DNA of 64,000 bases from Nepenthes gracilis (taxonomy: Eukaryota > Streptophyta > Magnoliopsida > Caryophyllales > Nepenthaceae). Numbering within the stretch: position 1 is the stretch's first letter; each line of letters begins with the position of its first letter. The position numbers and the translations under genes were made by a program. The notes under the pieces were generated by a model that was not told the DNA's origin, did no database searches, and saw only the letters and a list, made by a program, of their open reading frames with translations. The stretch spans positions 4,030,001-4,094,000 of the forward strand of contig BSYO01000034.1 in assembly GCA_033239525.1 (NCBI GenBank), in the 5' to 3' direction. Shown here piece after piece: positions 47,640 to 59,515 of the stretch.

Positions 47640-47930
47640 TTGGGACAAGTAACACATCAGTCTATTGCTTGGTCACTTAGAACCTCCCTAATGCCATAGG
47701 TTGTAGGGAACTTTATTTTCAAGTGAGTGATCGATGTTACAGCCCTAAATGCAGTCAGGTAGGATCGGCCTAGGATGGTGTTGTAAACCGAAAGTTGGTC
47801 AACCATTAAGAATGTTGGTACGCGGGATGCTGTCCTAGGATACGTCCCAAGGGTAACTTCCAGTTGGATGGTTCCTTAGACGGGTATTAGTTCATCGTCC
47901 AGTCCATTGAGAGGCCCTTTTGTCGGTTTT
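47640..47930 (-). pseudogene. Tat aspartic protease C-terminal part, decayed
   Basis: In mixed frames on the minus strand: LGTYPRTAS, PTFLMVDQLSVYNTILGRSYL, THLKIKFPT, resembling the Tat pattern YNAILGRPxLNxLKAVxSTxHLxxKFPT that follows the protease. The active-site Asp motif itself is not clearly visible. The frame 47657-47469 is downstream linker. Confidence 0.5.
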
Positions 47931-48021
47931 AACTAGCTTTTTTTTTTAGCTCCAATTTAAAATAGTCATCAAGGTAAAATAAATCATGAAAACTTTTATT
48001 ATTGATAAAGATCTATTTCAA

Positions 48022-49753
48022 CTAGTAATCGCTAGTATCTGAAATGAGTACAAATAAAACCAAAGAGTCGGAATAGAAAGTCATTACATGTGACATATCT
48101 TCCTTACTAAAATTAATAATATCGTCCATATCTTCTACCCTTGGTTTCTTTGAGGTAGTCCCAAACTGGTTAGAGGGACAGTCCAGTCGAGTTGCCTCCA
48201 TGTTGACCACTCTGACTGCGACTCGATTCCTCAATTGCTGTTGCCACCATCCTTTCTTTTTGTAGAAATTTGTTCTGGTGTCTCCCCTGGATGAGCTCTT
48301 CAATCTCTTTTTGCAAAGTCTGACAAGCCTCTTTATTATAAACCAGAGATCGATGGTAGTGACAGTATTCATCTAATCTCCTCCCTTTGAGTTCTACACT
48401 TGCTTCAGCCACTTCAAAAAATTTTTCTCTTGAATCTGTATGATTATATTGGTCCAGGAGTCAATTAGAGGAGTCAGGCTTAAGGGTCCAAATTCCCTTT
48501 GGGCTCTTGGCTCCACCTTGGGTTACTTTCTCGAATCTTGGGAGTTGAAGCGGTCACCATTTCTCTTTTTTCCATTCGGCGGCCCCTGGTGGGGGTGGTC
48601 CCTGTACTATAGATGCTTGGCCACTTTGGCTACCATATAAGCATAGGTGATAGCTTTATTTTCACAGAAAGTCTCAGGGTTCTTGTGAGCTAGATGTTTG
48701 AAAAACTTGCCCAATGCAAAAGTTGATATGAAGATGCTCAACTTTATCTCATCAATCAGCTAGGTTATCCGGCAGGCCTTGACAGTGAATCGGTCAGAAA
48801 ACTCCTCAGACTTTCATTTGGCCCCTACTTGATACGAGTGAGGTGTTAAGGTTGACTTTTCTCCCTCAGACTGAAAGTGAATTGAGTTAGGAAGTTATCG
48901 ATGAGCTTCTGAAACGTCCGGATTGAATTTGGATGTAGGCTGTAGAACCAAATTTGGGCATTCTCTTAAAGGCCAATGGAAATTACAGGCATGTAGTGGC
49001 CTCACCCACACCCTAGAAGTTCAACAAGGTATGAAAGTGGTCTAAGTGGTCCATTAGGTCGGTGCATCTATCGTAAGGTTCTAGGGCCGGTATCTAGAAC
49101 TTCTAAGGGAATGGTTGTGGCCAAATCTCCATCGTTAATGGTGATCGCCTCAGATTATCAGAGCATCCGTTAGTGTCCTCCTTGAACACATGCTATTATA
49201 TCTTTTCCACTTGTTCCTCTACTCAATGGGAGATTGCAACCTTTTTTGCGTTAGGACAGGTCCTTAATTCTAAGTGGTTTGGTGAGTGGTGCGAGGCCGG
49301 CCGACTACTATCACTGGTCAGCTAGACATTGCATGAGGCTCCTTCTAGGGCCAGGGGCCTTTGCTCGTCGTATGAGTAACGAGGATTTTGCTACTCTAGT
49401 ATCTTGTCCAGTTTCTTGCGACCAAGCCGGCCCTCCAAATGGGACCAAACCTCGTTGCTCGAAGTGGCTCGGGCTACGAGACCATTCGGGCATCCTACCA
49501 TATGGGGCGATGGTTTTTTCTTCAAGCTTTTTTGTTTTGATGCTGAAGTGCAAGAAGTGGAAGAAGGAGCCCTCAGCCTATGCTGACACACGCAAAGGGA
49601 CTGAAGCATTTGGGACATATTATCCACCCAGTCGGCGAGCACTTGCATAAAGGGTGCCGGTTGCTCTTCCGCATAGCTACCCACAAAGGGGTTATCACCA
49701 TGGGGAATGACATCTTTGGCCAGAGTAGTAGTATGGGTTCTGGTGTTGACCAT
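48022..49753 (-). pseudogene. Tat Gag, broken into several frames
   Basis: The start is taken at MVNTRTHTTTLAK (49753), a common Tat Gag beginning; the longer frame from 49813 would include the PBS. The first frame ends at 49391. Across frames at about 48800-49000, PNSIRTFQKLIDNFLTQF, then SEEFSDRFTVK, corresponds to the Retrotrans_gag domain. At about 48412-48170, EYCHYHRSLVYNKEACQTLQKEIEELIQ matches the CxxHxxxGHxTxxCxxLKxxIExLI block near the end of Tat Gag, with GH changed to VY. Multiple stops make it non-functional. Confidence 0.75.
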
Positions 49754-49794
49754 GTTTGCTTCTGTGTAGATGGTGGTTAGGTTTTTTGTTCGCC

Positions 49795-49813
49795 TTCCCA
49801 TGGATGGTGTCAA
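49795..49813 (-). other. Degenerate primer binding site of the Tat element
   Basis: Directly after the LTR end (CATCA, 49814) the minus strand reads TTGACACCATCCATGGGAA. The common Tat-lineage sequence is TTGGCGCCGTCTGTGGGAA, so the differences are all transitions. Confidence 0.65.
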
Positions 49814-50739
49814 TGATGTGTGTTAAATTCGGATTGTTGACGGATTAGAGTGCTACTTGATCTTCAAGTCAAATTAAAGTGGATCTGGCCTTCATCCTCC
49901 GTGGCCTAGATCCTACATACCACAATATAAGAAGATTGGCGGGACTTGCACCTCTATTTATTGTCCGACGCTCAAATTAGTAATTTTCCTTAAAAGATTG
50001 GAAGATATAGATATGAGGGATATGCACGATGATACAAAAATGTGTTTTTTCGAGTCTGACTAGGAGGTCGTGCTCGGCGTGGAGCAGCTTTGACATGGAG
50101 ATGCGCTCATAGGGAGCGGCTTAGGTATCGAGGGAGCAAGAATTGTAGAGGAATTCTTAGGAGGCTCTTTGGATTGAGAGTGGCCTCTTGGGAGCTCTTG
50201 AATGTTGGTGTTTGAGGGTATGTCTAAGTAGGGATGTAAGCATATTCCTTCGAGTTTGTCTCTAGGGTTTCTTATAAACTTTGGGCCAACTCAGCCTTAT
50301 TTGGGTGCCAAGGCTAGTCACAAGTTAGCTATGTAGATTTGGCAGGCGGGCACGGAGATCGTGGGCATTGATCCGGCCAACCTTGATCAATTGAGAGGAT
50401 CCCTTCCTTCTTCGACGAGATGCTGGACGCGGCTGATATTGTAGTTGCTATTATGAGAGATTCGTTGAATTGGAGTTACCATTTCTAGAGAGATCGTGAT
50501 CAGGGGTAGAATTCGGCATGTCAGATTAGTTAAAGCAAGCAATCTCCACCGCGGGAAGAGTACTATGGGCCGCCCGAATTGGGTCAAGGCCGATTTGGGC
50601 TATCCAGCCGGCTAGGACACTATTTGGGTCAACAAAAACATTGATCGGCCCTTGGGCCTGTGGGCCGGATGCCTTCTGAATCCACTACTGAGTACATGGG
50701 TTTTCGTGTTGGACCAGTCTATTCATGCCGTCCCCATCA
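49814..50739 (-). repeat. 5' LTR of the Tat-type element
   Basis: A 926-base LTR collinear with 29530-30470, ending ..gtccccatca at 50739. Its visibly large divergence from the left copy, compared with the nested 3.2-kb LTR pair, shows that the outer element is older. Confidence 0.82.
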
Positions 50740-51889
50740 ATTATAAATTGGATTCTAATTTTATTATTTATTAAATATATATATTTATATTTTATAGACT
50801 CATAAAATGATATTTTTTTAATCACACATATTTAAAATAATATCGCATAAGTAGGATTTGAAAAATTATAAATAACTTTACTTTATACTTGATGAAAAAT
50901 TCTAAAAAATATCTTTTTGTTTTTTTTTTTTTTTTGAAATTTCTAAATTTCAGTTCAAAATTTAAAAAATAGAAAACTCTATTTCTCAGTTTTCTAAATA
51001 AAAAACTAAAAATTTCAATAGAATTTCTATTCTTTTAATTTTTCACTAAAATTTTAAAATACAGCCTCATTTTTTTGGGTTAGTGAACATGCCCTCACAA
51101 TTTTTAGGCAAAAGACATGAATGAACCATTTAAGAGCTAAGACACATATATGAATGTTTCAAGATCCATGAATAAAATATGATATTTTTTGCCATTTTAT
51201 ATTATGTAAATAATAAATACTTATTTTTATATTTTTATTCCCACATTATTATTATTTTTAAATAATTTTTATTTTATTTACATACTTAAATTATATATTA
51301 TATATTTTAATTATATAGATTTTATTTTTTAATAAAAAATTTTTGAAATAAAAATAAGCAAATGGACTTTTGGAGACTTTTATTTTATCAATCTACCAAT
51401 CCAAGAAATACAGAAAAAAAAAGTAAAGTCAAATTTTTGAAAAATTTAAAAAAATATATATATTTAACATGTAATATATATATATATATATATATAATAA
51501 AAAAAAAAATTCACCGCCATGGCGGCAACTTGAGCGCATAGAAGCTCCTGGAAGGAGCCTCAGCCCTCTTGGCAGAAGAAAGAAGCAGCGGGAAAGAGAG
51601 GGAGAGAGAGGGGGGCCGGGGGAAGCTTCCGGAGAAAGAGGGCAGAAGAAGGTGCGAGTGGGGGAGAGAGAGTCTAAGGAGAGATTTAGGGTGCAAGTTT
51701 TTGTTTTTGAAAATTTAATATTTTAATGTAATAGATTTTATTTTTAATCTGTTATTTTATATTTTTAAATCTCAACTTAATGTTAAGTTTAACTTCATGT
51801 CAGTTTGATTCTATTTGTTTGGTACCGTATGCATTTCGTTCTCACTCGTTGGTTTAATTTCAAATTAATATCAAAATATTATAATTTTA
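50740..51889. other. AT-rich spacer with a GA-rich island
   Basis: Mostly AT-rich, including a (TA)n run at about 51474-51497. A GC/GA-rich island at 51510-51700 opens with the palindrome ccgccatggcgg and contains gagagagag runs. Its minus-strand frame (51696-51511) is Ser/Pro/Leu-rich and shows no domain. I cannot assign it. Confidence 0.4.
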
Positions 51890-52870
51890 TTGGATCCCAT
51901 AACCTGGCCGATGAAACATGTCCAAGCCCACGAAGCAAGCTGCGGCCCGCGAGAGATCCAAAAGCCCACGCGAGACAGTCAGCCCCGCCCAAGGGTTGAA
52001 AGACGCGAACCTGCGCCATGAAGACACGGAAACCCGCAACGCATAAACGCGTCGCGAAAAAGCGCTGGTGCCAAAAGGCTAACTAATAGAGGGAGTGGTC
52101 AAGCGAAGGGCCAACGGCACTACCCGCCGCCTGCATGTGGCCAACCAATCCTCGCCAAGAAAAATTCCAAGCAGTCAATAACGCCAGAGCGGCATAGCTA
52201 CGCAAAAGGACACCGGCGTGTCCAAGTCCACACAACAGTGACCAGCCGGGCGCGATGATCCAAGAATCGGCGTTTTGGCGCCAAGAGTCCAACGGGAGAG
52301 GCGATAAGAGCCCTCACACCCCACAGAGAAAGAGATCTTTCATTCAAAGATCCTCATCTCGTTGCTTCCTTTGAATCCGTAATTCAAACGACGAAATCAT
52401 ACTTTTCAACCGTTCTCTTTTCTCTAATAGATCAAACGAGTAACGAGCCTTTAACTAGGTATCACCTTTACTCTTGGCGATAGTCGCTTCTTCCTTCCCA
52501 AGATCTTCTCAAATCACTAAAAGCTTAGCCACCCGTCAGGCGCACTGCCAAGCTGCGCCTTCCACTACCCCGCCACCGCATTCTCCATATCACCGCACAA
52601 GCATCTCTTACGCTTTTCACAAAGATTCCTCCGCGCACCTCTTTAGCATACTCTATTTTCGCTTATTGTGGGAATTTGGCTGACTTGAGCTGCCGGAGCT
52701 GCCTCTATGGAAGAAATCCTACCGGACCTCGACCTCTAATTTGTTGTTTGTAAGTCAGCAGTGTCCAGTTTTATAGAGACGAGACTGACCTTTTCTTCCA
52801 AAGCCAGACGCTTGGGAATCCGGGCGCTATAATCCGTACAACAACCGTGGGCCCAGGACGCAACAAATTT
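51890..52870 (+). repeat. GC-rich LTR-like block, second copy
   Basis: A GC-rich island between AT-rich flanks. It ends in ataatccgtacaacaaccgtggg (about 52830), matching the end of the block at 27600-28460, and includes a CT-rich leader-like part (52310-52500). The frames 52083-52292 and 52474-52683 lack known motifs. It may be a solo LTR of a family not otherwise present. Confidence 0.4.
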
Positions 52871-53699
52871 TATAATGTATTATTTTATAAAAATTAATGC
52901 GTTACAAATAACTATCAAAGTCCTTAAACGACTATTTGATTCTATTATTTAATTTCTTACATTTTATTTTTAATCTTTTTATTTTTTATGCCCTAAATAG
53001 TATAATCACAGCCACTATTGTAATTGTAAATTTCTGTCGTTTAATTTTTGTACCTTATTTACTGTTTTTTTTATTTTCTAAGTATTGGAGAGTGAAGCCA
53101 CCAAAACTCTCATAATTTTACATTTTTATACTTTAATTTTTTACATCATAATTTTTCTCGCTATCGAACATCGTAACCACCACAATATTTTAATTTTTAA
53201 CAGTTTAAAATTTTATCATTTAAGTTTTTATATCTTTAAATTAAATCTATAACCGCACCACAATTATTACAGCCACTCTTAATATCACTAATATAATGTT
53301 TTACTTTTTTTATTATTTTTACAATATAAGATAGTTACAAAATTAATTTTGAATAAAAAATTAATTCCCTATAGTTGTAATACTTAACTTATTAAAAACC
53401 ATGCCTATTCAATTAGTAAACAAATTAATAATATGTAATATATTTTTATAGTTTTATTTTTAGTATTTTTACATAGTTTTGATATGTACAATATTCGTCG
53501 AGAGGTAATAAAATAGATTGTTCATCCAATATGCGAACAATACATTATATTAAAAATTAAAATTTGTATAAAACAAAGTCTCAAGAAAATAGGTTGCTAA
53601 AACCAAAAATCCGAATAAAAAAAAGTGATAAAAAACAAAAACTTTGAAAATAATCAATAACTTCTATCTAAAACAAAACAAAACCATTAACTACAATCA
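52871..53699. other. AT-rich spacer
   Basis: No open frame or recognised motif. It may include the 3' part of the LINE remnant to the right, but nothing diagnostic is visible. Confidence 0.45.
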
Positions 53700-55107
53700 T
53701 TCGATCATAAATTTATCACCACTAGGGGACCTTGAAATTGTTAGACCCTGATTCTTCTTTTAATTTCTGTTCTTATGTGAGCCTTTCTTTCCATTTTCAA
53801 CATCTGATATCTCTTTGATTGCCATTATAAAAGTTGCGACCCGTTTAAATCTGGGCAACTGACCCTTCGGGACCCTTCTAGTAGTGCCAACTAGAATTGA
53901 ACCCGAGATCCCATTCCTATTGTCAACATGAATGGAAAGATTTCGGTTTATCCAAACCTATAAAAATTGAGAATGGATTGTTTCTAGAAATAGAAGGAAT
54001 ATCACTCTTAATTCTATTATCCTTCAGTGAATGAGGCTCGATTACGTTCTCACTTGGGGTTATCGAGGCAAACGGGTTATCCAATAGTCTACCCCATAAA
54101 CTTATAAACCATCTTATGTTATAATCGACAAGACACTATATTATGGCCAACAACCTTACAATGGGTACATTAGAGGTTTCCATTGTACTCCACATCTTTT
54201 TTAGCAATTATATCCTACCCAAAATTATGGTAATACCCAACCAACAAATAGACCAAGTCTGAAAGATTAGTGCCTACATTAATCTAAACACAAATCCTTG
54301 CCTAACTAATTCTTTCATGTATCTTGGTTGTCTATCTATATGGCAAGGCTTCCCAATGAAACTAATGATATGACTCAAACCCTTAGGATTGAGGTACTCT
54401 AAAGGGATATCCTAAAAATTAATTCAGATAAGCATGGCCTTATACTCATTCTTCAAGAGAATCATCATTGACTCCCAAGTCCTAAGAAATGGGAAGTTTC
54501 ATTCAAGAATTAGGGGTCGTTATTAATAACTCTTAACAAATTAAACCAACCATTAAATTTAAAAAAGAAGAAGCCTCTAATATAAGGTCAAATCTACACC
54601 AAAGTCTATTAAGAATAGCTTCAACAAATGAAAATGTCATTTTTCTTTTGAGAAAGTATCCTACCAAGGTGTTATCCTTTTGTGTAACACCAATTTGGTC
54701 CACTTCACTAGGCAGGAGACACAACAATATTATCTCCCTCAATTGAAAGAGTGAAATATGATCAACAAGTTCCCCTAAACTTAATAGATAATTGAATAGC
54801 ATCAACCCAAAACTCAGTCATTTTAGGTAGCTCCCAATTAGAAATAGTCACAAAAGTAGCCACCACACATTGTAGTCAAGCCAGAATCGCTAGCTAACTC
54901 TCCCCTAGTTTTTCGAACACCACTGATTCCATCAAAAGCATCGTTGGAGCCCCGAAACTCCTTCAAGGCCAACATAGACACTAAATCCCACACGGAACAA
55001 CTACTGGTCACTAGCCCAGCACTGAGAACAAACTCAGATCTAGATGTCATCAATGACACAGGGACTAAATAATTCTCCATAGGTTCCCCAAATTGTAAAG
55101 TATGCAT
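53700..55107 (-). pseudogene. LINE ORF1 remnant (DUF4283-type)
   Basis: The minus strand shows the plant L1-type ORF1 pattern. The frame 54805-54533 has the DUF4283-like NTLVGYFLKRKMTFSFVEAILNRLW. Further down, across frames, IPLEYLNPKGLSHIISFIGKP (about 54385-54320), then MKELVRQGFVFRL, corresponds to the PLExWxxxGLSxIASxIGxPL-D block. A variable head lies at 55107-54838. Several stops and at least two frameshifts occur. ORF2 (endonuclease/RT) is not visible. Confidence 0.6.
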
Positions 55108-55249
55108 TTCAAAAAATTATTTTAATAATGATTAATTTAATTTAATTAATAAAATTTTGAAATTAATTAAGATTTTAAATTAAAAAATAAAATTTTGAAT
55201 GAGAATAAATTAAGTCAAATGGTACCTAACCTACGCCAAATCCATATAT

Positions 55250-55570
55250 GAGCTCATTTTAGGTAAAATATCTATACATGATGTGTGTTTGAGCAGTACA
55301 CGTACATCTTTGAAATAGAATATTGGCACCTGATACTTGCCTAAAGAGTACTAGTATGTTATGTAGTTTATACCTCAGCACCTGATACATATTTGTGTGC
55401 CAATTTTCTATAAATAAGCACATTGGTTTATTTCATCTTATTTCTGCTAAATTTTTGAGAGAAAAGAAAAAGAGAGTGAAAAAATAGAGAGAGAAGGAGA
55501 AAAAGAAATTAAAGTAAAATAAAGAACTTTTTTGGTAAAATTAAATGAATTCAAGTGTATAAAAATTCTT
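55250..55570 (+). repeat. LTR-like fragment with TATA box
   Basis: A TATA box in ttctataaataagcac (about 55407-55420), followed by a purine-rich leader (gagagaaaagaaaaagagag) and gaattcaagtgtataaaaattcttctttc, is the typical U3-R-U5 style of plant copia LTRs. No partner copy is in the window, so borders are not defined. Confidence 0.4.
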
Positions 55571-55689
55571 CTTTCTTTATTATTATTTATTTCTGATCTC
55601 TTTGAATATTTTTTATTTCAAATTCTTATACATATATTATTTTTATATTTAAAATGAATATACTTTGATTACAATTGATTCTACTCTCA

Positions 55690-56100
55690 TTCCATGAATT
55701 TCTATAAAATATATGTTTTAAATTTACACAAACTATGTTTAAGTGCTGAAGTACTATAATAATATCTTGTATACACTTAAATTCCATTTAATGCTCCTGA
55801 TATCTTTAAATATTAAAAACATATTTCTATATGCCTTGAATTACTACAAAATTAGTCAGGTTCATTTATAATTGAATTACCGACATTTCTTAAATATATG
55901 AACTTTTATAAGATAATATTTTAAATCTATATAAATTATATTTGAATGTTAAATTTCTAGAATAATATCTTGCATGCCTTTAGATTTTGTTCAATATTCT
56001 AACACATATTCAAATATTAAATATATAAATTTACAAGTCTTGAATTATTATAGAATTATTCATGCATATTTACAATTTTCAAAAAAATCACATAAACAAT
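55690..56100. repeat. Diverged 203-bp tandem duplication, AT-rich
   Basis: Unit landmarks recur about 203 bases apart: aataatatcttg(t/c)at at 55758 and 55961, then tattaaaaacatat.tttctatatgccttgaattacta against tattaaatatataaatttacaagtcttgaattatta. No coding potential is seen. Confidence 0.55.
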
Positions 56101-56699
56101 GTTTAATTTCTAAAATTTTAACTTTAATATTTTTAGATATTTTCTATTTATACAAAAGAGTTAAAAAATATAAAAATTATGATAATATTTCATAATTTCT
56201 ACAATATAGTTTCTACATGATTTTAAATAATATATTAAAATTTTAACATGTTTCTAAATTACACAATATAGATTTTGCACATTTATAATTTTTACTATAT
56301 ATTATATATTTGTAAGAAATATGAAAAAAAATTCTATATAAGCTTTAAAGAAGAAAATATTGTCTCTAATTTGAAAAAAAATTAAGAAATATTTTTATTT
56401 AACTAAAGCTTTCAATTTGTTTAAGTATGAATTATTATAAAAAATTAATAAAATATATTAAAATATACTCTGATATATTATTTATAAACTAAATATTAGA
56501 CTAATTATACGCAGGTAAGAAAAGTAGTATTTGACCCCAACTATAAGAATTATATATAATCTACCCACCAATGGATCATAAATATTGGCATATAGCTTTT
56601 GACTATATTAAATAATAACTTAAATATTGATATTCGCTCATTATTGGTGAGATCATAATCAATCTTGATCTTTTTATATATTAGTATGATTTTAGTATA

Positions 56700-56825
56700 T
56701 TATATATATTTGTATAGCTTAGCATGTTTGACCATGAATATAAAGATTTCAGCCTGTTTGATTTATTTGTATAGTTTGGTATATTTGATTATGAATATAT
56801 GAATTTGGCATGATTTTGGTTACTG
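56700..56825. repeat. 57-bp tandem duplication
   Basis: Two units begin tttgtatag at 56709 and 56766 and share t(g/a)tttga(c/t)(c/t)atgaatat. The region around is AT-rich and non-coding up to the LTR at 57051. Confidence 0.5.
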
Positions 56826-57050
56826 TATAGATTTATCATAATTAATCATTAGTATTTGGCTCTTACATGATTTATTAAAAAATGATATTGATGGGTCTAA
56901 TATGGATCTAGGCGAGAGCCAGCAAAGCCCAATTGATAGTAGGCATGTCCAACCAACAGATAGGCCTGGCCCGATGACACCACCCCAAAAGACTTGGACC
57001 AAAGCCCACTGGGCGCCCCTAATGCTCGCCTAATCAGCTTTGCCCACACC

Positions 57051-59277
57051 TATCACGACCCAAGAACACAACGTACGTAGGTCAAAATAAAATCATTAAT
57101 ATATTTCTATCATCCATAATAACCCAACCCGAGTGTGACAATCATACACAAGCAGAACCCAATATAAATAAAACCTGCACAAGATCTCATCGGATAAGAA
57201 TCTGGACAAACATAATACACGACCTGCTAACCATGATCGCAAGGGAGGTATCCACATTTACAACAACTCATCCACATAATACTATAACTTTAATATTCTA
57301 CATACAATGATCAAGGCCATCATCCGGCCATAAATAATAACCATAACATATCCTCGAGACCAGAAATATACCAAATATAGCATCTCCAGTCGCCAAAAGG
57401 AATATCTGAGCCCGATCACGTCCGAGCTCCTGCAAGCGTATCCATGCCACTAGTTTGAAGGGATAAAACATGAAAACGTGAGCCTAGAGCTCAGCAAGTA
57501 TCAAGAATCGTATAAAACGGTACACATAAATCAAGGTGTATATCGCATAGCAATCACGTAAAACAAAACACCATGTCCGTGAAACTCAAAATCGAGGAGA
57601 TGTCTCGTGACTAAATCGCTGCCCGCATTAACTCGCGTCCCTCCGACAAAATCATATAAATCACGCATCCGTAAAATCTCGAGACGATATCATATCATAT
57701 GATCCGAGGTCACATTACATAATCGCGACCACTACATCCGCGTGGGACACATACCGCCGCCCGATCTAAAACTCATAATGCAGTAAATCAAGAGAAGACC
57801 ACGAACTAAAACATAAATCAAAAACACGCCCGGTTTATCACATCAGTACGCATTTGAGACATTCCTATCGCCCATCCACGGCCAAACCACGTATCTCAAA
57901 TCACAAGATACCCAAATACGCGCAAATACAAATCATGCACGAAATCGAGAACCAAAGATCAATGATACCAACTTGAAGAAGGGTTATCCTCGTCCCAAAC
58001 CACGGCTATATCGGGCTAATTAGGCCAGAGCTCAAGGCCATCCACGTACTGCCTTCCATAGATTAGAACTTGCTCACTATGTTTTACCACCCGCGGCTTT
58101 GGGTGCAACTCTTAAATTTTAGTTATATATTAGGACGTCCAATATATTAGTTTTCCACAATTCCTTACGATGGTTCTCAATTAAATACACAATGGGCAGG
58201 TCACCACAAATATCTTCCTTACGGCGAAAGTAGCTCAACCTTCCTTCCGGAAGTAGCCTATCAAATACGCCCCCTGCGGGACAGCCTCCTGGCCGGGAGC
58301 TTGCGCCACAAATAGTCAATGCCTCGGATCACAAATTGACTCTAGGGTCTCGACCACCATGGTCCCGTAGTAATCCCACCCCGGCAAAGATATGGTTAGT
58401 GCAAGGCCCGGTTCATGGTTCCACAATGTACTGATATACAAATATACATATACATTGTCCGAGTGTCCAAAACCCTCCAAATCATAAATACCAAGACAAA
58501 ACCACCGCACAACTGATAAAATATACATGCATGTACACAATTGATAAATTGAGGGTATTTAAAAAATACATGCATGTTAGTAAAATCTCCCATGTAGTCA
58601 AAATGCATCGAAATTAAATCACCAAGAATAGGGCTAGAGGATACTTGCCTTAACATTATACTGCAGACCGAACAAAGGATGTCCCAAGCACTCCAACTGC
58701 ATTTTCCTCTCCCGCTCACGCGAGTGCTTTCTCTCTCCTTCGCTCTCCCGCACGCAATCGATCTCCTCTCTCAGCGCAGCCTCCCCGCACCAATGCCGCA
58801 GCCTCCTCCGCGCGATCCACCACTGCAAGGCTGCACGTGGCTGCCGCGCCCTCGCGACGCCTCTCTCCTGCCGCAACCTTTCTCTCCAGCTGGCGACATT
58901 TCCTCGCACACGGCTCACACCGCGCCGCCGCCACCGCCTACCGACTCAAACCATCGACACCAGCCATCCCGACAACTATCGCCGCAGCTTCCGCCTCCGC
59001 CGGCCGCCGACCTCTCTCGCAGCAGCTTTCTGCCGCGCGCACCACCGATCTTCCTCGCAGCATCGCGCACGCCGCCGCAGCTCACAACCGCGCGACGCCA
59101 TCCACAACCACCGCCGCCGGCGTTACCACGCCGCCGGGCGCCCACCACCACGCCGCCTCCTTCCTCTTCCTTTTCCTCCTCCTCCTTCGGCGCAGAAACC
59201 CTGATTTCCCTTCTCCCTCTCTCTCCTCTTCTCTCTCTCCCGATTCCTTTTCTCCCCTTTTCTTTTCTTTCTTTTAC

Positions 59278-59326
<49 letters not shown>

Positions 59327-59515
59327 TAACTTTCTTTTATTTTTTAAATCCAACTCGGCCTCCGGACAACATTACGGGTGTACCCCAGGCACCACTCCGC
59401 ACCTCCGATCATTTTTAAAAATTTTATAATATTTTAATTTATTTTCACCACGTCCGAAATACCCAAAAATTATAATTAATATTAAAATAATCCAAATGAG
59501 ATCCGAAATATTACA
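57051..59515 (-). repeat. 3' LTR of the right-end gypsy element
   Basis: A 2,465-base LTR starting TATCACGACCC (the other LTR has TGTCACGGCCC) and ending ATATTACA, next to a minus-strand polypurine tract aaaaggaggggacaa (59516-59530). It contains a GC-rich island (58680-59180), a CT-rich run, and (TTA)n/(TA)n. The long Pro-rich frames at 58679-59329 and 58837-59418 lie in this island and are not considered genes. Confidence 0.82.
59278..59328. repeat. (TTA)n-(TA)n microsatellite
   Basis: About 11 TTA/TAT units followed by a run of TA dinucleotides, within the gypsy LTR. Confidence 0.9.

Larger units (their letters stand above)
29530..50739 (-). mobile_element. Tat-type Ty3/gypsy retrotransposon, carrying a nested element
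   Basis: The two LTRs (29530-30470 and 49814-50739) share the termini TGATG...CATCA and match along their length. On the minus strand the order is 5' LTR, PBS-like site, gag, protease, RT, RNase H, integrase, then a long 3' non-pol region with a 74-bp tandem repeat and an opposite-strand ORF, then the 3' LTR. This layout, and the RT wording (ACPKDSFP, HELLSFMDAYSG), fit the Tat lineage. A 9.5-kb element sits inside at 34309-43851, so the net length is about 11.7 kb. Flanks are tttat (29525-29529) and attat (50740-50744), a 4/5 match to a target duplication. Confidence 0.82.

Noticed and set aside
58837..59418. 193-codon Pro/Ala/Ser-rich frame as a host gene
   Set aside because: It lies inside a gypsy LTR, runs into a microsatellite, and overlaps other frames of equal quality in the same GC-rich island.
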